Source of the DNA: DTU015 sp964641455
Lineage (GTDB): Bacteria > Bacillota > Sulfobacillia > Fermentithermobacillales > Fermentithermobacillaceae
DNA length: 64,000 nt
Direction: 5' to 3'
Assembly (NCBI GenBank): GCA_964641455.1
Contig: CAZXLH010000004.1
Coordinates: 22,074 to 86,073 of the forward strand
This document shows, one piece after another, positions 7,748-16,398 of this stretch. The number at the start of each line of letters is the position of its first letter. Position 1 is the stretch's first letter. The notes beneath the pieces are model-generated. The model searched no databases. It was not told the origin of the DNA and worked only from the letters and a program-made list of their open reading frames with translations. The position numbers and the translations under genes were made by a program.

Positions 7748-10501
7748 TCATACAAGTTTCCCACAACAGTGCTTATACTTCTTGCCGCTTCCACATGGGC
7801 AAGGATCGTTGCGCCCTACCTTGCGCCCTGTCCTTCGTGGCTCGAGCCCCGATTGTCCGCTGCTTGCCGCCTGCCCATGCGTGGCCCTCCCCGGATCCGA
7901 GACAGCCACAGGCGTCCTATGCCTGTCTTGGGAAGGCCGGGAATGTTTGCCTGGGGCTAGAGTGACTCTAAAAACATAGCTCACAGTATCCTTTTCAATG
8001 TTTTGAATCATACTCTGGAAAAGTTCGTAACCCTCTTTTTGATATTCTAACAAGGGATCTCGTTGGCCGTATGCCCTTAGCCCAATTCCCTCCCTAAGCC
8101 CTTCCATGGCCCTGAGTTGATCTATCCATTTTTGATCAACCACTCTTAGCAAAATGAGACGTTCAATTTCCTGAAAGTTTTCGCCTAAAGTCTCGGCCTT
8201 TTGTTTGTAGGCAGCGGCGAACACTTGCTTAACACCGGCAACGAGCTCATCCCTCGATTGCCCCGGCTCCGAAATCCGTTCAAAATCTCCTTCCGGCAGC
8301 AATTCTTTAAGATAAGAAGCCAGCCCGCGAACATCGGCCTCTTCAGTTCGTGCCCCGGAAGGCCAATATACGTCAAAACCCAAATCGATTGTTCTGTCAA
8401 TCATACCCTCGACAATTCCCGAAAGGTTGTCACTCCCAAGAACCTCCCGCCTCTGGGCATATATCACTTCTCGCTGTTTGTTCAGTATATTGTCGTATTC
8501 AAGCACATTTTTTCTTATAGAAAAATTATGAGCTTCAATCCGCCTTTGGGCCGTTTCCACTGAACGGGTAACCATAGGATGTTCAATGGGCTCATCTTCG
8601 GGAAAGCCTACCTTTTCCATCACGTTTGCAATTAAGTCCCCGCCAAAAAGCCTCATAAGTTCATCATCAAGAGACAGGTAAAATTTAGATGAGCCTGGGT
8701 CTCCTTGCCTTCCTGCCCGCCCCCGCAACTGGTTGTCTATACGCCTGGCTTCATGCCTTTCCGTTCCCAGTACATGAAGCCCTCCCAGTTTCACAACCTC
8801 TCCATGTTCTTTGCCTGTTATTTCTTTTGCTTGTTCCAAAAGCGCTTTGTACTGCTTACGCGCTTCTATCACTGACTCAATATAATCATCGGCCTGGCCT
8901 TTTTCTATTTGATCTAACATTTGCTGAGGAAGCACCTTTTCAGAAGCCACGCTAACCACATCAGGCTCGAAGCCTTCTTTTTTAAGGGCTGAACGGGCCA
9001 TAAAATCAGGGTTACCTCCCAAAAGAATATCCGTGCCCCTCCCTGCCATATTTGTGGCTATGGTAACAGAACCTTTTCTCCCGGCCTGAGCCACTATCTC
9101 TGCTTCCCTCTCATGATATTTGGCGTTTAGCACCTCGTGAGGAACCCCTCTGCGTTTCAGCATATCTGATAAGCGTTCTGATTTTTCCACAGAACGTGTT
9201 CCCACGAGCACAGGCCTTCCAATGCCATGAAGCCAGGATATCTCCTCTACAATAGCTCTAAATTTATCTTGTTCCGTAGCCCATATAGAATCAGGCATAC
9301 TCGTTCTTACAAGAGGTTTGTTTGGCGGTATTGATACAACGTCCATCCCATAAATCTCGATAAACTCAGATTCTTCTGTGGCAGCGGTACCTGTCATTCC
9401 TGAAATTTTACCATACATTCTAAAATAGTTCTGAACTGTTATGGTAGCAAGGGTATCAGATTCTTCTCTGACTTCGACCCCCTCCTTGGCTTCTATAGCC
9501 TGGTGGAGCCCGTCTGAAAACCTCCTGCCGGCCAAAATTCTGCCTGTGAACTCATCTACTATGAGTACCTCGCCGTTTTTCACCACATAGTCAACATCGC
9601 GATGCATAAATTCTTTGGCCCGCAAAGCTTGTTTGACGTAATGTTCAATTCCTATGTTTTCTTCTGATGAAATATCGTCAATCCCAAGCCATTGCTCAAC
9701 TTTGTCAATACCTTCCTCAGTAAGCGCGATTACCTTAGCCTTTTCCTCTACGGTATAATGCTTGTCTATTCTTAGAGCGTTAGATAAATCTCTGAATTTG
9801 TAGTACTTATCCGTTGAGCCTTCACTTGGGCCGGAAATGATAAGGGGGGTCCTTGCCTCGTCAATCAAAATTGAGTCAACCTCATCGATTATGGCATAAT
9901 CAAGAGTGCTCTGAACCAAATCTTGCTTCCGCCATGCCATATTGTCTCTTAAGTAGTCGAAACCAAACTCTGTGTTGGTCCCATAGATAATTGGGCATGA
10001 ATATGATCGCTGCTTTGCCGCAGCGTCCATCCCTGAAACCACCAGGCCCACATCCAAACCCAGGAACCTGTAAACCTGGCCCATCCATTCTCTGTCTCTT
10101 GAAGCCAGGTAATCGTTGACTGTAACCACATGCACAGTGTGGCCGCCTATGGCGTTAAGGTACGCAGGCAAAGTGGCCACCAGTGTTTTACCCTCACCGG
10201 TCTGCATTTCTGCAATTCTTCCCTGGTGGAGTATAATTCCGCCCATTATTTGAACATCAAAATGCCTCATGTCCAGTACGCGGCGGGATGCCTCGCGTAC
10301 AACTGCAAAAGCTTCGGGCAGCAAATCATCTAAAGATTCGCCTCTGGCAACACGCCCTTTAAATTCCCCGGTTTTCCCCTTGAGTTTTGTATCTGAAAGT
10401 GCACGCATATCAGGCTCAAGGGATGATACGTCATCAACCGTACGGGACAACTTACGCAATTCCCGTTCGTTTGGGTTGAATAGTTTTCTCAGTATAGACA
10501 A
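7748..10501 (-). CDS. secA: Preprotein translocase ATPase SecA
   Basis: SecA drives post-translational export through SecYEG. The 917-residue protein has Walker A (MQTGEGKT) near residue 100, Walker B (IIDEVDSILIDEA) near 205, the helicase-like second nucleotide domain with TNMAGRGTDI near 490, and an intact zinc-binding tail (CPCGSGKKYKHCC) that binds SecB or ribosomes. The start is TTG with AAAGGAG upstream. The zinc tail matters here because a SecB-like protein is encoded near 59.7 kb, though that one looks like an accessory chaperone. Confidence 0.98.
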   Translation of the reverse strand: MSILRKLFNPNERELRKLSRTVDDVSSLEPDMRALSDTKLKGKTGEFKGRVARGESLDDLLPEAFAVVREASRRVLDMRHFDVQIMGGIILHQGRIAEMQTGEGKTLVATLPAYLNAIGGHTVHVVTVNDYLASRDREWMGQVYRFLGLDVGLVVSGMDAAAKQRSYSCPIIYGTNTEFGFDYLRDNMAWRKQDLVQSTLDYAIIDEVDSILIDEARTPLIISGPSEGSTDKYYKFRDLSNALRIDKHYTVEEKAKVIALTEEGIDKVEQWLGIDDISSEENIGIEHYVKQALRAKEFMHRDVDYVVKNGEVLIVDEFTGRILAGRRFSDGLHQAIEAKEGVEVREESDTLATITVQNYFRMYGKISGMTGTAATEESEFIEIYGMDVVSIPPNKPLVRTSMPDSIWATEQDKFRAIVEEISWLHGIGRPVLVGTRSVEKSERLSDMLKRRGVPHEVLNAKYHEREAEIVAQAGRKGSVTIATNMAGRGTDILLGGNPDFMARSALKKEGFEPDVVSVASEKVLPQQMLDQIEKGQADDYIESVIEARKQYKALLEQAKEITGKEHGEVVKLGGLHVLGTERHEARRIDNQLRGRAGRQGDPGSSKFYLSLDDELMRLFGGDLIANVMEKVGFPEDEPIEHPMVTRSVETAQRRIEAHNFSIRKNVLEYDNILNKQREVIYAQRREVLGSDNLSGIVEGMIDRTIDLGFDVYWPSGARTEEADVRGLASYLKELLPEGDFERISEPGQSRDELVAGVKQVFAAAYKQKAETLGENFQEIERLILLRVVDQKWIDQLRAMEGLREGIGLRAYGQRDPLLEYQKEGYELFQSMIQNIEKDTVSYVFRVTLAPGKHSRPSQDRHRTPVAVSDPGRATHGQAASSGQSGLEPRRTGRKVGRNDPCPCGSGKKYKHCCGKLV

Positions 10502-10549
10502 AGCAATCTCCTTTTCCAGGTATCAATTGGCCTTGGCTTTCAGCCGCGT

Positions 10550-11146
10550 TCAGTTAATTTTAGCATCATTTCGGCGATCAGGAAAACCACGGTGGAGCAC
10601 ATACAAAATGAACCATGAAATGCCGGCGGCCATTAGCACATCGCCTATGCTGAAGAATGTAGGGGACTTAGAGAAAAACCTGAATCCAAAAATATCTGCC
10701 AGAAACTCAAGCCGGACATCATGGGTGATTGGCCGGTGAGTAAGGCTTACCGCCAGTTTCTCAGCCTGCCTTTGCAGAAGTTCCGAAGTTGCAAGTTTAA
10801 CAGGCATTCTACCCTGATTGGCTGCTATTACCACAAAATTCAAGAATATTCCCGAAGCCAACATGTAAAACCCCGGAAGCCGCAAATTGGGGTACAAGCC
10901 ATAGAAAAGCATCAGGTAAGCTGCCAGGCTCATAACAGTGCAAACAGCAGGTGATGGCGCTAGTTTTCCGCTGAGCACAAAAACCGATACAAACTTCAGT
11001 AAAAAAGAACCTGCAATCCACCAAAAACGCTCTAAGTTAATACCGGCCAGCCGAGAGGGTTTTCCGCCTGACACTATACCAATAATAAGCGCCAGGGCCA
11101 CTACAAACCGGAACAACAGATCACTTCCTTGAAAGTTCTCAATCAA
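10550..11146 (-). CDS. DUF5317-like membrane protein
   Basis: A 198-residue integral membrane protein with about five hydrophobic helices and a short basic C-terminus (HRGFPDRRNDAK). The pattern resembles the DUF5317 family of Firmicutes, which has no known function. The start is TTG and overlaps the stop of the upstream HD-GYP gene by 8 bases, so the two are coupled. That context hints at a link with cyclic-dinucleotide signalling, but nothing in the sequence shows a catalytic site. Confidence 0.7.
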   Translation of the reverse strand: MIENFQGSDLLFRFVVALALIIGIVSGGKPSRLAGINLERFWWIAGSFLLKFVSVFVLSGKLAPSPAVCTVMSLAAYLMLFYGLYPNLRLPGFYMLASGIFLNFVVIAANQGRMPVKLATSELLQRQAEKLAVSLTHRPITHDVRLEFLADIFGFRFFSKSPTFFSIGDVLMAAGISWFILYVLHRGFPDRRNDAKIN

Positions 11147-12371
11147 TCACTTTGAGCATTGCCTTTACTACTTTAGGATCAAACTGGGTGCCGCTGCACC
11201 GTATTAGTTCTTGTTTTGCTTCATCGTAAGACATTTTATCTTTATATGGCCTGTCTGTGGTCATCGCGTCAAAAGCGTCAGCACATGCTATTATACGGGC
11301 ACCCAGGGGAATTTCTTCGCCTGCAAACCCCTGCGGAAACCCTGACCCGTCCCATCTTTCATGGTGATGCCTTACCCACAGTTCGCCTTTGCCCAAAAAC
11401 TTCATTACTTTTATTATATCTGCGCCAATCTCAGCATGCTTTTTCATTTCTTCATATTCTGAATAGGTAAAAGGGCCCTGCTTCTTCAAAATCCCGTCAG
11501 ACATGCCTACTTTGCCCACATCATGCAAAAGCCCTACGTATTTCATAAGATCAACTTCTTCATCGCCCAGGCCCAGTTCTTTGGCAACCTTACCCGAATA
11601 TTCAGATACCCTGACCGAATGGCCATGGGTATACGAATCCCTGGCATCAATCGCAGTGCTCAAAGCTGCGGCGATCTCATTGTATGTATCCAGCAAATCG
11701 ATATATTTCTCAAGTGAGACTTTGGTTACTACAAGAGGCAAATAAAACAACACAAGAACCCAGGGACCTACTTGCTGAACTACAAGCACCATAAGAGCTC
11801 CCATGGGAAACAGGGCAAACATATTAGGCAACATCCAAACAATGTTGCGCCGCCAAATAGTGACAAAAGGCACAGTCATTTGAAGCGAAAGGGTTATTCC
11901 GGCGAGAACCGCATTTAAAAGAGTGTAAGATGCGGCGGCTACCAGAAACGCTATTAACCCCCGGGGAAACTCAAGCACCCCAAACTTACCGGATATGAAA
12001 AAATAGACTTTGGAAAAAACATAGGCGCATACTGCCAGCATGCCCCTGTTAAAGAGAACAAGCCTAATGGGAACCTCCCCTGCCAGGTCTCTCTTTCGTA
12101 AAGTGGCCAATGCGGCCACCCACATCCCTATTGCAGGCCCGTACAACACGGTAATGGTAAATATGATTGGAGTGGCAACAGATGCAGTGCCTTTTCCCTT
12201 AGGAAACGGTACGGCCGCCGCTTCGCCGCACACTACAAGTACAGCCAGAAAAAGCACCTCTGCCATCTGACGGCTGTCGTTAAACTTAGGTATATTGCTC
12301 ATAAGTAGGAAAATGCCCAGACAAGCTATACCCCATACGTATACATCAAGTACTTTGATTCTTTTCTTCAA
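11139..12371 (-). CDS. Membrane-bound HD-GYP domain protein (predicted c-di-GMP phosphodiesterase)
   Basis: The N-terminal 220 residues hold about six transmembrane helices forming a sensor-like module. A short linker leads to an HD-GYP domain (about 230-410) with HGHSVRVSEYSG, the HD pair in LLHDVGKVG, HHERWDGSG and ADAFDAMTTDRPYK. The GYP tripeptide reads GFP here. The first ATG (12386) has no SD, but that ATG itself creates GAGGTG 7 bases before TTG 12371, giving MKKRIKVLDV. Expected to cleave c-di-GMP at the membrane; the signal sensed is unknown. Confidence 0.88.
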   Translation of the reverse strand: MKKRIKVLDVYVWGIACLGIFLLMSNIPKFNDSRQMAEVLFLAVLVVCGEAAAVPFPKGKGTASVATPIIFTITVLYGPAIGMWVAALATLRKRDLAGEVPIRLVLFNRGMLAVCAYVFSKVYFFISGKFGVLEFPRGLIAFLVAAASYTLLNAVLAGITLSLQMTVPFVTIWRRNIVWMLPNMFALFPMGALMVLVVQQVGPWVLVLFYLPLVVTKVSLEKYIDLLDTYNEIAAALSTAIDARDSYTHGHSVRVSEYSGKVAKELGLGDEEVDLMKYVGLLHDVGKVGMSDGILKKQGPFTYSEYEEMKKHAEIGADIIKVMKFLGKGELWVRHHHERWDGSGFPQGFAGEEIPLGARIIACADAFDAMTTDRPYKDKMSYDEAKQELIRCSGTQFDPKVVKAMLKVID

Positions 12372-12388
12372 CGCCGGACACCTCATAG

Positions 12389-12405
12389 AAGGGCCGACAG
12401 CCCTT
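12389..12405 (-). other. Hairpin between leader peptide and HD-GYP gene
   Basis: AAGGGC and GCCCTT form a perfect 6-bp stem with a 5-base loop just upstream of the HD-GYP start. No T-run follows on either strand, so a terminator is unlikely. It may affect translation initiation. Confidence 0.35.
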
Positions 12406-12412
12406 TAAAAAA

Positions 12413-12490
12413 CTAACCCACCTGGAAGTTAGCAGCTCCAGCCAAGAGCAATGTCAGAATGGCGAGAATTGCCTTGAGAACTTTATTCAC
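12413..12490 (-). CDS. Possible 25-residue hydrophobic leader peptide
   Basis: A GTG at 12490, with AGGGGG about 8 bases upstream, opens 25 codons: two Lys near the start, a hydrophobic stretch of about 15 residues (AILAILTLLLAGAA) and a short tail ending at TAG. It resembles a small membrane peptide or a signal-peptide-like leader. It ends about 40 bases before the HD-GYP start and precedes the hairpin there. The good SD is the main reason to believe it; no homology is claimed. Confidence 0.45.
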   Translation of the reverse strand: MNKVLKAILAILTLLLAGAANFQVG

Positions 12491-12641
12491 TTAGAAACCC
12501 CCTGTTACAGGCTGTATCCGAACCGCTACTTCAGACCAAAATAAAAACTCCGCTGTTTCTAAGAATAATAGGCTGTCGGCTTTATGTATCTGTTCTACAC
12601 GGTTTGCTGTTGTTCCTCTTGAAACCCAACCAAAATGTTGC

Positions 12642-13292
12642 TTAAATTGAATAATTGTCTAATAACATGGGAAACTTGCGGTTGACAGCGTCAAGGGTCG
12701 CTTTTACTACAGATTCCCTTTCATCATATGTAATCGGGCAAGAACCGCTAAGTATTAGCTCCCGCCCGTTTTCCAGGAGCACAAGCGTTACAACGGCAAC
12801 TCTTACAGACTTTGATTGCGTCACGCAAACGTCACTCAGGACAATCTTTGCCCGGGGCGGTAAGAATTTGGACAAAGCATCTAAAGTTGCATCTGCAGCC
12901 AGCCAGAGCCATCTATTGGGGGTGGGGATACCAATAGCCCTTCCCGAGGCTAAAACATCGCCCAAAGCAATTTCTACGGCCACCTCGGCATTATTCTCGC
13001 CTGCGGCCAGGGCGACCTTTACCAGTTTGGGCCTCCCCTTTTCTTTGATCACTTCTTCTTTGTTTATTTGAGCAATTGAGATCTTCCGCCTGTCAATGCG
13101 AACTCCACAGGCAGCCAGAATAGCCGATTCCACATCCCTTACAATATGCCTGGGAGATCGGCCTGAGCTTGCCAGAATATGAACTTCTTCCACATCGCCG
13201 TTTTCGCTCAATACCACTCGGCAAGCGATCACATCCTTAATCTTCTCTATTGTATTTTCGTATTGTCTTGCCTCGACCAACTCGTCAGCCAT
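12642..13292 (-). CDS. Unrecognised conserved-looking cytoplasmic protein
   Basis: I do not recognise a family. From the ATG at 13292 (GGAG 9 bases upstream; an alternative ATG at 13310 has no SD) it is about 216 residues. No membrane segment is visible. The first 80 residues include VEEVHILASSGRSPRHIV and a VRIDRRKISIAQ segment, resembling an alpha/beta regulatory domain. The rest is mostly beta strands with conserved-looking glycines. It lies 150 bp upstream of the leader peptide and HD-GYP gene and 38 bp after the next unknown gene, so the three may share a transcript. Confidence 0.7.
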   Translation of the reverse strand: MADELVEARQYENTIEKIKDVIACRVVLSENGDVEEVHILASSGRSPRHIVRDVESAILAACGVRIDRRKISIAQINKEEVIKEKGRPKLVKVALAAGENNAEVAVEIALGDVLASGRAIGIPTPNRWLWLAADATLDALSKFLPPRAKIVLSDVCVTQSKSVRVAVVTLVLLENGRELILSGSCPITYDERESVVKATLDAVNRKFPMLLDNYSI

Positions 13293-13329
13293 ATCACACA
13301 CTCCGTACATTCAGGCAGGTTTCACTCAG

Positions 13330-14487
13330 CTACCACCTTGGCATGGTAAAGGTGTTGGAACGATAACCGGCCTCATCCATTTCCTTAACAACCATTTCAG
13401 CCAGAATCCATAATCCGGCAGCAACAAGGCTGTGCCCTCCTAAAATTACAGGGATAGGCGATTCACAAGCGCATTTAGTGAATTCTCTCACCCATACATC
13501 GTTAATCAAATCAAACCTGCCAAGATCCGACTGAAACCTGTCCCAATCTGACACCTGCTTCCTAAGATGAGCAAAAATTACCCTGGTATCGATAAAAGCG
13601 ATATCACAAATCCTGGAAAGATACTCAAAGAACTTTTTAGGGCCCAAGCCCTGTAACATAAATCCCAAGAGCGAAACCACTTCTCCGCGTTCCTGGCGCC
13701 CTAATGCCTTCATGCCTCGTTCTTCGGAAAAAACTCTCATTCGGTGAACCATGTTCGAATTAATATATTGAATGACCGAAGGGCCTACACGCCCTATTAC
13801 CGCAATTTCCCTTGAGTCATCCCTCAATATGTTCAGGGCCTGATACAGTTTATCTTTAGGCCATTTTAAAGAGTCAATGGCTTTTAAGGCTCGCTTTCCA
13901 CAGTCAGGGTGAATTCCTAAAATCATGATATCTATAGGCGTATCAAGATCAAAATTAACCCGGCCTGAATTGGGAATAAGTATTCGCCTCATGCCAATGT
14001 CTCTTAAAAGGGTCCCAAGAGTATTATCGTTTTCCGGCAATTCTATTTCATCTATGGCCCGGGCAGGTGTAAATGCAACAAGATCGGCAGATTGCACATT
14101 ATTTACAATTACAACGTTTCTGCTTGTCTTAAGGGTAGAAGCAATTTCGTCAAACTCTTCAGAAGCCATGAGAGGAGCGGCCGCTCCTCCCATGTAGATA
14201 ACGTTTTCCAGCCGGTACTTCACAATTATCTCGCGCAATCTTGCACCAAAATGAAATTTTGATTCACCGGGGTCAAAATCTATGATTACATCAAAGTCCT
14301 TTGAAGCCTGGCCTGCAAGGCCTTTGTGGTTGGTTGCGAGCACAACTTGGTCAACCTCTGTGGCACCGGCCAATTTTGCCAAAGTATCCAAGACCACCTG
14401 TATTCGAACATCTCTTATTATCTTATCCAGAGACGTTCGTGCTTGTCCCCCTTCAAAGATAACGGCAGTAATTTTAGGCTGCTCCAA
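13330..14487 (-). CDS. Unrecognised protein, possible nucleotidyltransferase-like N-terminus
   Basis: This 385-residue protein has no membrane segment. The N-terminal 120 residues read like a Rossmann-type or MobA-like nucleotidyltransferase fold: ITAVIFEGGQARTS, then QVVLATN, IIDFDPGESKFHFG and a YMGGAAAPLM segment. The Gly-rich loop is not a convincing GGxSxRMG, so catalysis is uncertain. The C-terminal half includes PVILGGHSLVAAGLW. The start is TTG with a GGAGGAG SD. It lies between hpf and another unknown gene. Confidence 0.7.
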   Translation of the reverse strand: MEQPKITAVIFEGGQARTSLDKIIRDVRIQVVLDTLAKLAGATEVDQVVLATNHKGLAGQASKDFDVIIDFDPGESKFHFGARLREIIVKYRLENVIYMGGAAAPLMASEEFDEIASTLKTSRNVVIVNNVQSADLVAFTPARAIDEIELPENDNTLGTLLRDIGMRRILIPNSGRVNFDLDTPIDIMILGIHPDCGKRALKAIDSLKWPKDKLYQALNILRDDSREIAVIGRVGPSVIQYINSNMVHRMRVFSEERGMKALGRQERGEVVSLLGFMLQGLGPKKFFEYLSRICDIAFIDTRVIFAHLRKQVSDWDRFQSDLGRFDLINDVWVREFTKCACESPIPVILGGHSLVAAGLWILAEMVVKEMDEAGYRSNTFTMPRW

Positions 14488-14523
14488 GTTAACTCTCCTC
14501 CCGCTTCAGAAAACCACGCGCTT

Positions 14524-15039
14524 TTATTCTTCAGGCTCAATCAACCCGTAGTTACCATCTTTTCGCTTGTATATTACGTTCATAACACCTGTCTCGCCAT
14601 TTGGAAACACAAAGAAGTTATGGCCCAAAAGTTCCATCTGAAGTGCAGCTTCCTCGGGCATCATAGGCTTCATGGCAAACCGTTTTAACCTTACTATCTT
14701 CCCTGTTTCCGGCTCTTCCCGATCTTTTGGTATCTTTGGTTCCTGCCTATCGCGTCTTAGCATTCTGGTTTTATATTTTTCCAGCTGGCGCTCAAGTTTC
14801 TCTGATACAAGATCGACTGAGGCAAATGCATCGTGAGCAGATTCTTCAGCTCTCACAATCATGCCATTGAGAGGTATTGTAACTTCTACCACATGTCTTT
14901 CACGCTGAGTAGAAAAGGTGACCTGGCATACACACGGCTGATGCCGAATGTATTTATCCAGTTTAACCAGCCTTTTCTCTACATACTGCCGGAGCGCTGG
15001 GTTCACATCGGTATTCTTCCCTCGTACATTTATCTCCAT
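14524..15039 (-). CDS. hpf: Ribosome hibernation promoting factor, long form
   Basis: Long HPF dimerises 70S ribosomes into 100S particles in stationary phase. The N-terminal S30AE domain starts MEINVRGKNTDV and has paired basic and acidic segments. The C-terminal dimerisation domain (about 115-171) contains MNVIYKRKDGNYGLIEPEE. The frame is open to 15096, but GGGAGGT lies just upstream of the ATG at 15039, which gives the standard 171-residue length. It is the first minus-strand gene after a strand switch, divergent from the cold-shock gene. Confidence 0.93.
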   Translation of the reverse strand: MEINVRGKNTDVNPALRQYVEKRLVKLDKYIRHQPCVCQVTFSTQRERHVVEVTIPLNGMIVRAEESAHDAFASVDLVSEKLERQLEKYKTRMLRRDRQEPKIPKDREEPETGKIVRLKRFAMKPMMPEEAALQMELLGHNFFVFPNGETGVMNVIYKRKDGNYGLIEPEE

Positions 15040-15236
15040 GCTGCATACCTCCCATAAAAGACTCTTTTCTTTATCATTATTCCCTCTCTGTGTCAAAGAT
15101 CCCTCCAGAAACCCCTAAAGATAATTGGGCCCCTTATACGAATCTTCGACACAATATTACCAAACCTAATACACTCAATCGACACCGCCTGACAATCCAC
15201 AAACATATCCCCAACCCAAAACCGCTGTTTAACTGG

Positions 15237-15266
15237 TTATCAACAGAATTACCCACATTATCCACA
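15237..15266 (+). promoter_or_regulatory. Pair of DnaA-box-like sequences
   Basis: TTATCAACA (15237-15245) and the exact consensus box TTATCCACA (15258-15266) lie 12 bases apart on the same strand. They sit in the 350-bp gap between hpf and the cold-shock gene, just upstream of the cold-shock promoter. Apart from these boxes, the promoter and the hpf leader, I see nothing else in this gap. Confidence 0.5.
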
Positions 15267-15286
15267 GCCATTGACACCAATGTGTG

Positions 15287-15315
15287 TTGACTCTTTGACA
15301 TGGGCATGCTATATT
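15287..15315 (+). promoter_or_regulatory. SigA-type promoter of the cold-shock gene
   Basis: TTGACT (15287-15292), a 17-base spacer and TATATT (15310-15315), with an upstream TG (extended -10). An overlapping TTGACA at 15295 is too close to the -10 to serve. The leader is about 70 nt long, as in many cold-shock mRNAs. Confidence 0.75.
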
Positions 15316-15390
15316 CCGAACACGAGCTTAAAGCTCCAAAAGACGACGTGGCCGGGACCCGTCGTCGGGAAATAGGAGGAATGTCCCGAA

Positions 15391-15594
15391 ATGCAAGGTA
15401 CAGTAAAATGGTTTAACGCGCAGAAAGGCTATGGTTTTATTCAACGTGATGACGGGCCGGATGTGTTCGTACATTACTCGGCAATCCAATCAGACGGATT
15501 CCGTACACTTAATGAAGGTGATCTTGTAGAATTTGACATCATCGAAGGGCCAAAAGGTCTTCAAGCTGCAAATGTAAACAAGATTTCTGAGTGA
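15391..15594 (+). CDS. Cold-shock protein (CspA/CspB family)
   Basis: A 67-residue single-domain cold-shock protein that binds single-stranded RNA and DNA and melts mRNA structure. Both RNA-binding motifs are intact: RNP1 KGYGFIQ at residues 13-19 and RNP2 VFVHY at 28-32. The ATG follows AGGAGG. It is monocistronic, with a recognisable promoter and a strong terminator, and lies between two minus-strand blocks. A family symbol is clear but paralogue identity (cspA, B, C or D) is not. Confidence 0.97.
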   Translation: MQGTVKWFNAQKGYGFIQRDDGPDVFVHYSAIQSDGFRTLNEGDLVEFDIIEGPKGLQAANVNKISE

Positions 15595-15607
15595 TCATGG
15601 CCAACGT

Positions 15608-15644
15608 GCCCCGGTACTTACAATACCGGGGCTTTAATGTTTTT
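15608..15644 (+). terminator. Intrinsic terminator of the cold-shock gene
   Basis: A perfect 9-bp stem, GCCCCGGTA (15608-15616) with TACCGGGGC (15624-15632), a 7-base loop and a T-rich tail. It reaches the stop codon of the convergent fliT-like gene. Confidence 0.92.
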
Positions 15645-15984
15645 ACAGTATCCTGTCAAACCGTCTGTTACGCAAGCGGCCTTTTGAATAGGCTGCCAAA
15701 ACTCTGAGTTTATTGGCGATTTCCAGCATATCCTGGCTCTCACGGTTCATTTCTTCTCTTATAAGTTGTGCAATTTCTTCATCCAATTCCGTAATACAAA
15801 GGGTAATTTCCTGAACCAATTTCTTTTGAATGTCATTAGAAGGCATTTGCCGCCTGGAATCGATCTGGTTAAGCACTTCCTGCCTTTGGCCTATGAGTAC
15901 CTCCAAAGCTGCAAAATTGCCGTCCCTTGCCGAATTTCTGGCATGGGCGGTTAGGGCAAGAAGTTGTTTTAGGCCTTCAACCAT
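15643..15984 (-). CDS. FliT-like flagellar chaperone candidate
   Basis: A small (113-residue) all-helical protein directly after fliS, the usual position of FliT, the FliD export chaperone. It shows the typical charged helix pairs (EVLIGQRQEVLNQID and ITELDEEIAQLI). FliT-like proteins diverge strongly, so the call rests on position, size and helical pattern. The ATG at 15984 overlaps the fliS stop by 8 bases; a GTG at 16014 would add 10 residues. It is the last gene of the flagellar block and runs into the cold-shock terminator. Confidence 0.65.
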   Translation of the reverse strand: MVEGLKQLLALTAHARNSARDGNFAALEVLIGQRQEVLNQIDSRRQMPSNDIQKKLVQEITLCITELDEEIAQLIREEMNRESQDMLEIANKLRVLAAYSKGRLRNRRFDRIL

Positions 15985-16372
15985 GGTTTGCCACAACTTC
16001 TTTCCACGCGTCACGAAGTTGAGTCATAACATTTAACGCATGGCCTATTGGTTCAGCCTCTTTTTTCAGGTTTGCTTTTAAAAGAGCCGAATAAACAAAA
16101 TCATAAAGGCTATCGAGCCCTACAGCTAAGTCTCCTGTGCTCAAATTAAGCGCTCCCCTTAATTCATCTACAATATCCTGGGCGCGCAAGAGTTTGGCGT
16201 TTGCCCCAGCCAAATCTTTTGTTTCAATGCAATTTACGGCCTCCCTCATGTTTTGGAGGCAACTGTTATAAAGCATAAGCACAAGTTCGCCTGGAGACGC
16301 AGTTCCAACCCTGGCTTGTTTGTAAGTATTCAGTGCTTTTTCCCTGTTGCCTACGTTAACGGCATTTAACAA
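15977..16372 (-). CDS. fliS: Flagellin export chaperone FliS
   Basis: FliS binds the C-terminus of flagellin in the cytoplasm and prevents premature polymerisation. At 131 residues it has the family's four-helix pattern and motifs: LNTYKQARVGTASPGELVLMLY near the N-terminus (residues 14-35) and LYDFVYSALLKANLKK around 90-105. It follows fliD and overlaps the fliT-like gene. The flagellin gene itself is not in the window. Confidence 0.93.
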   Translation of the reverse strand: MLNAVNVGNREKALNTYKQARVGTASPGELVLMLYNSCLQNMREAVNCIETKDLAGANAKLLRAQDIVDELRGALNLSTGDLAVGLDSLYDFVYSALLKANLKKEAEPIGHALNVMTQLRDAWKEVVANHG

Positions 16373-16398
16373 GCTTAATCACCCGTCTTTCATATCGC

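Noticed and set aside
15040..15390. Possible replication origin (DnaA boxes at a strand switch)
   Set aside because: Only two boxes, no AT-rich unwinding region, and no dnaA, dnaN, gyrase or parAB genes nearby; genes left and right of it are both mainly on the minus strand.
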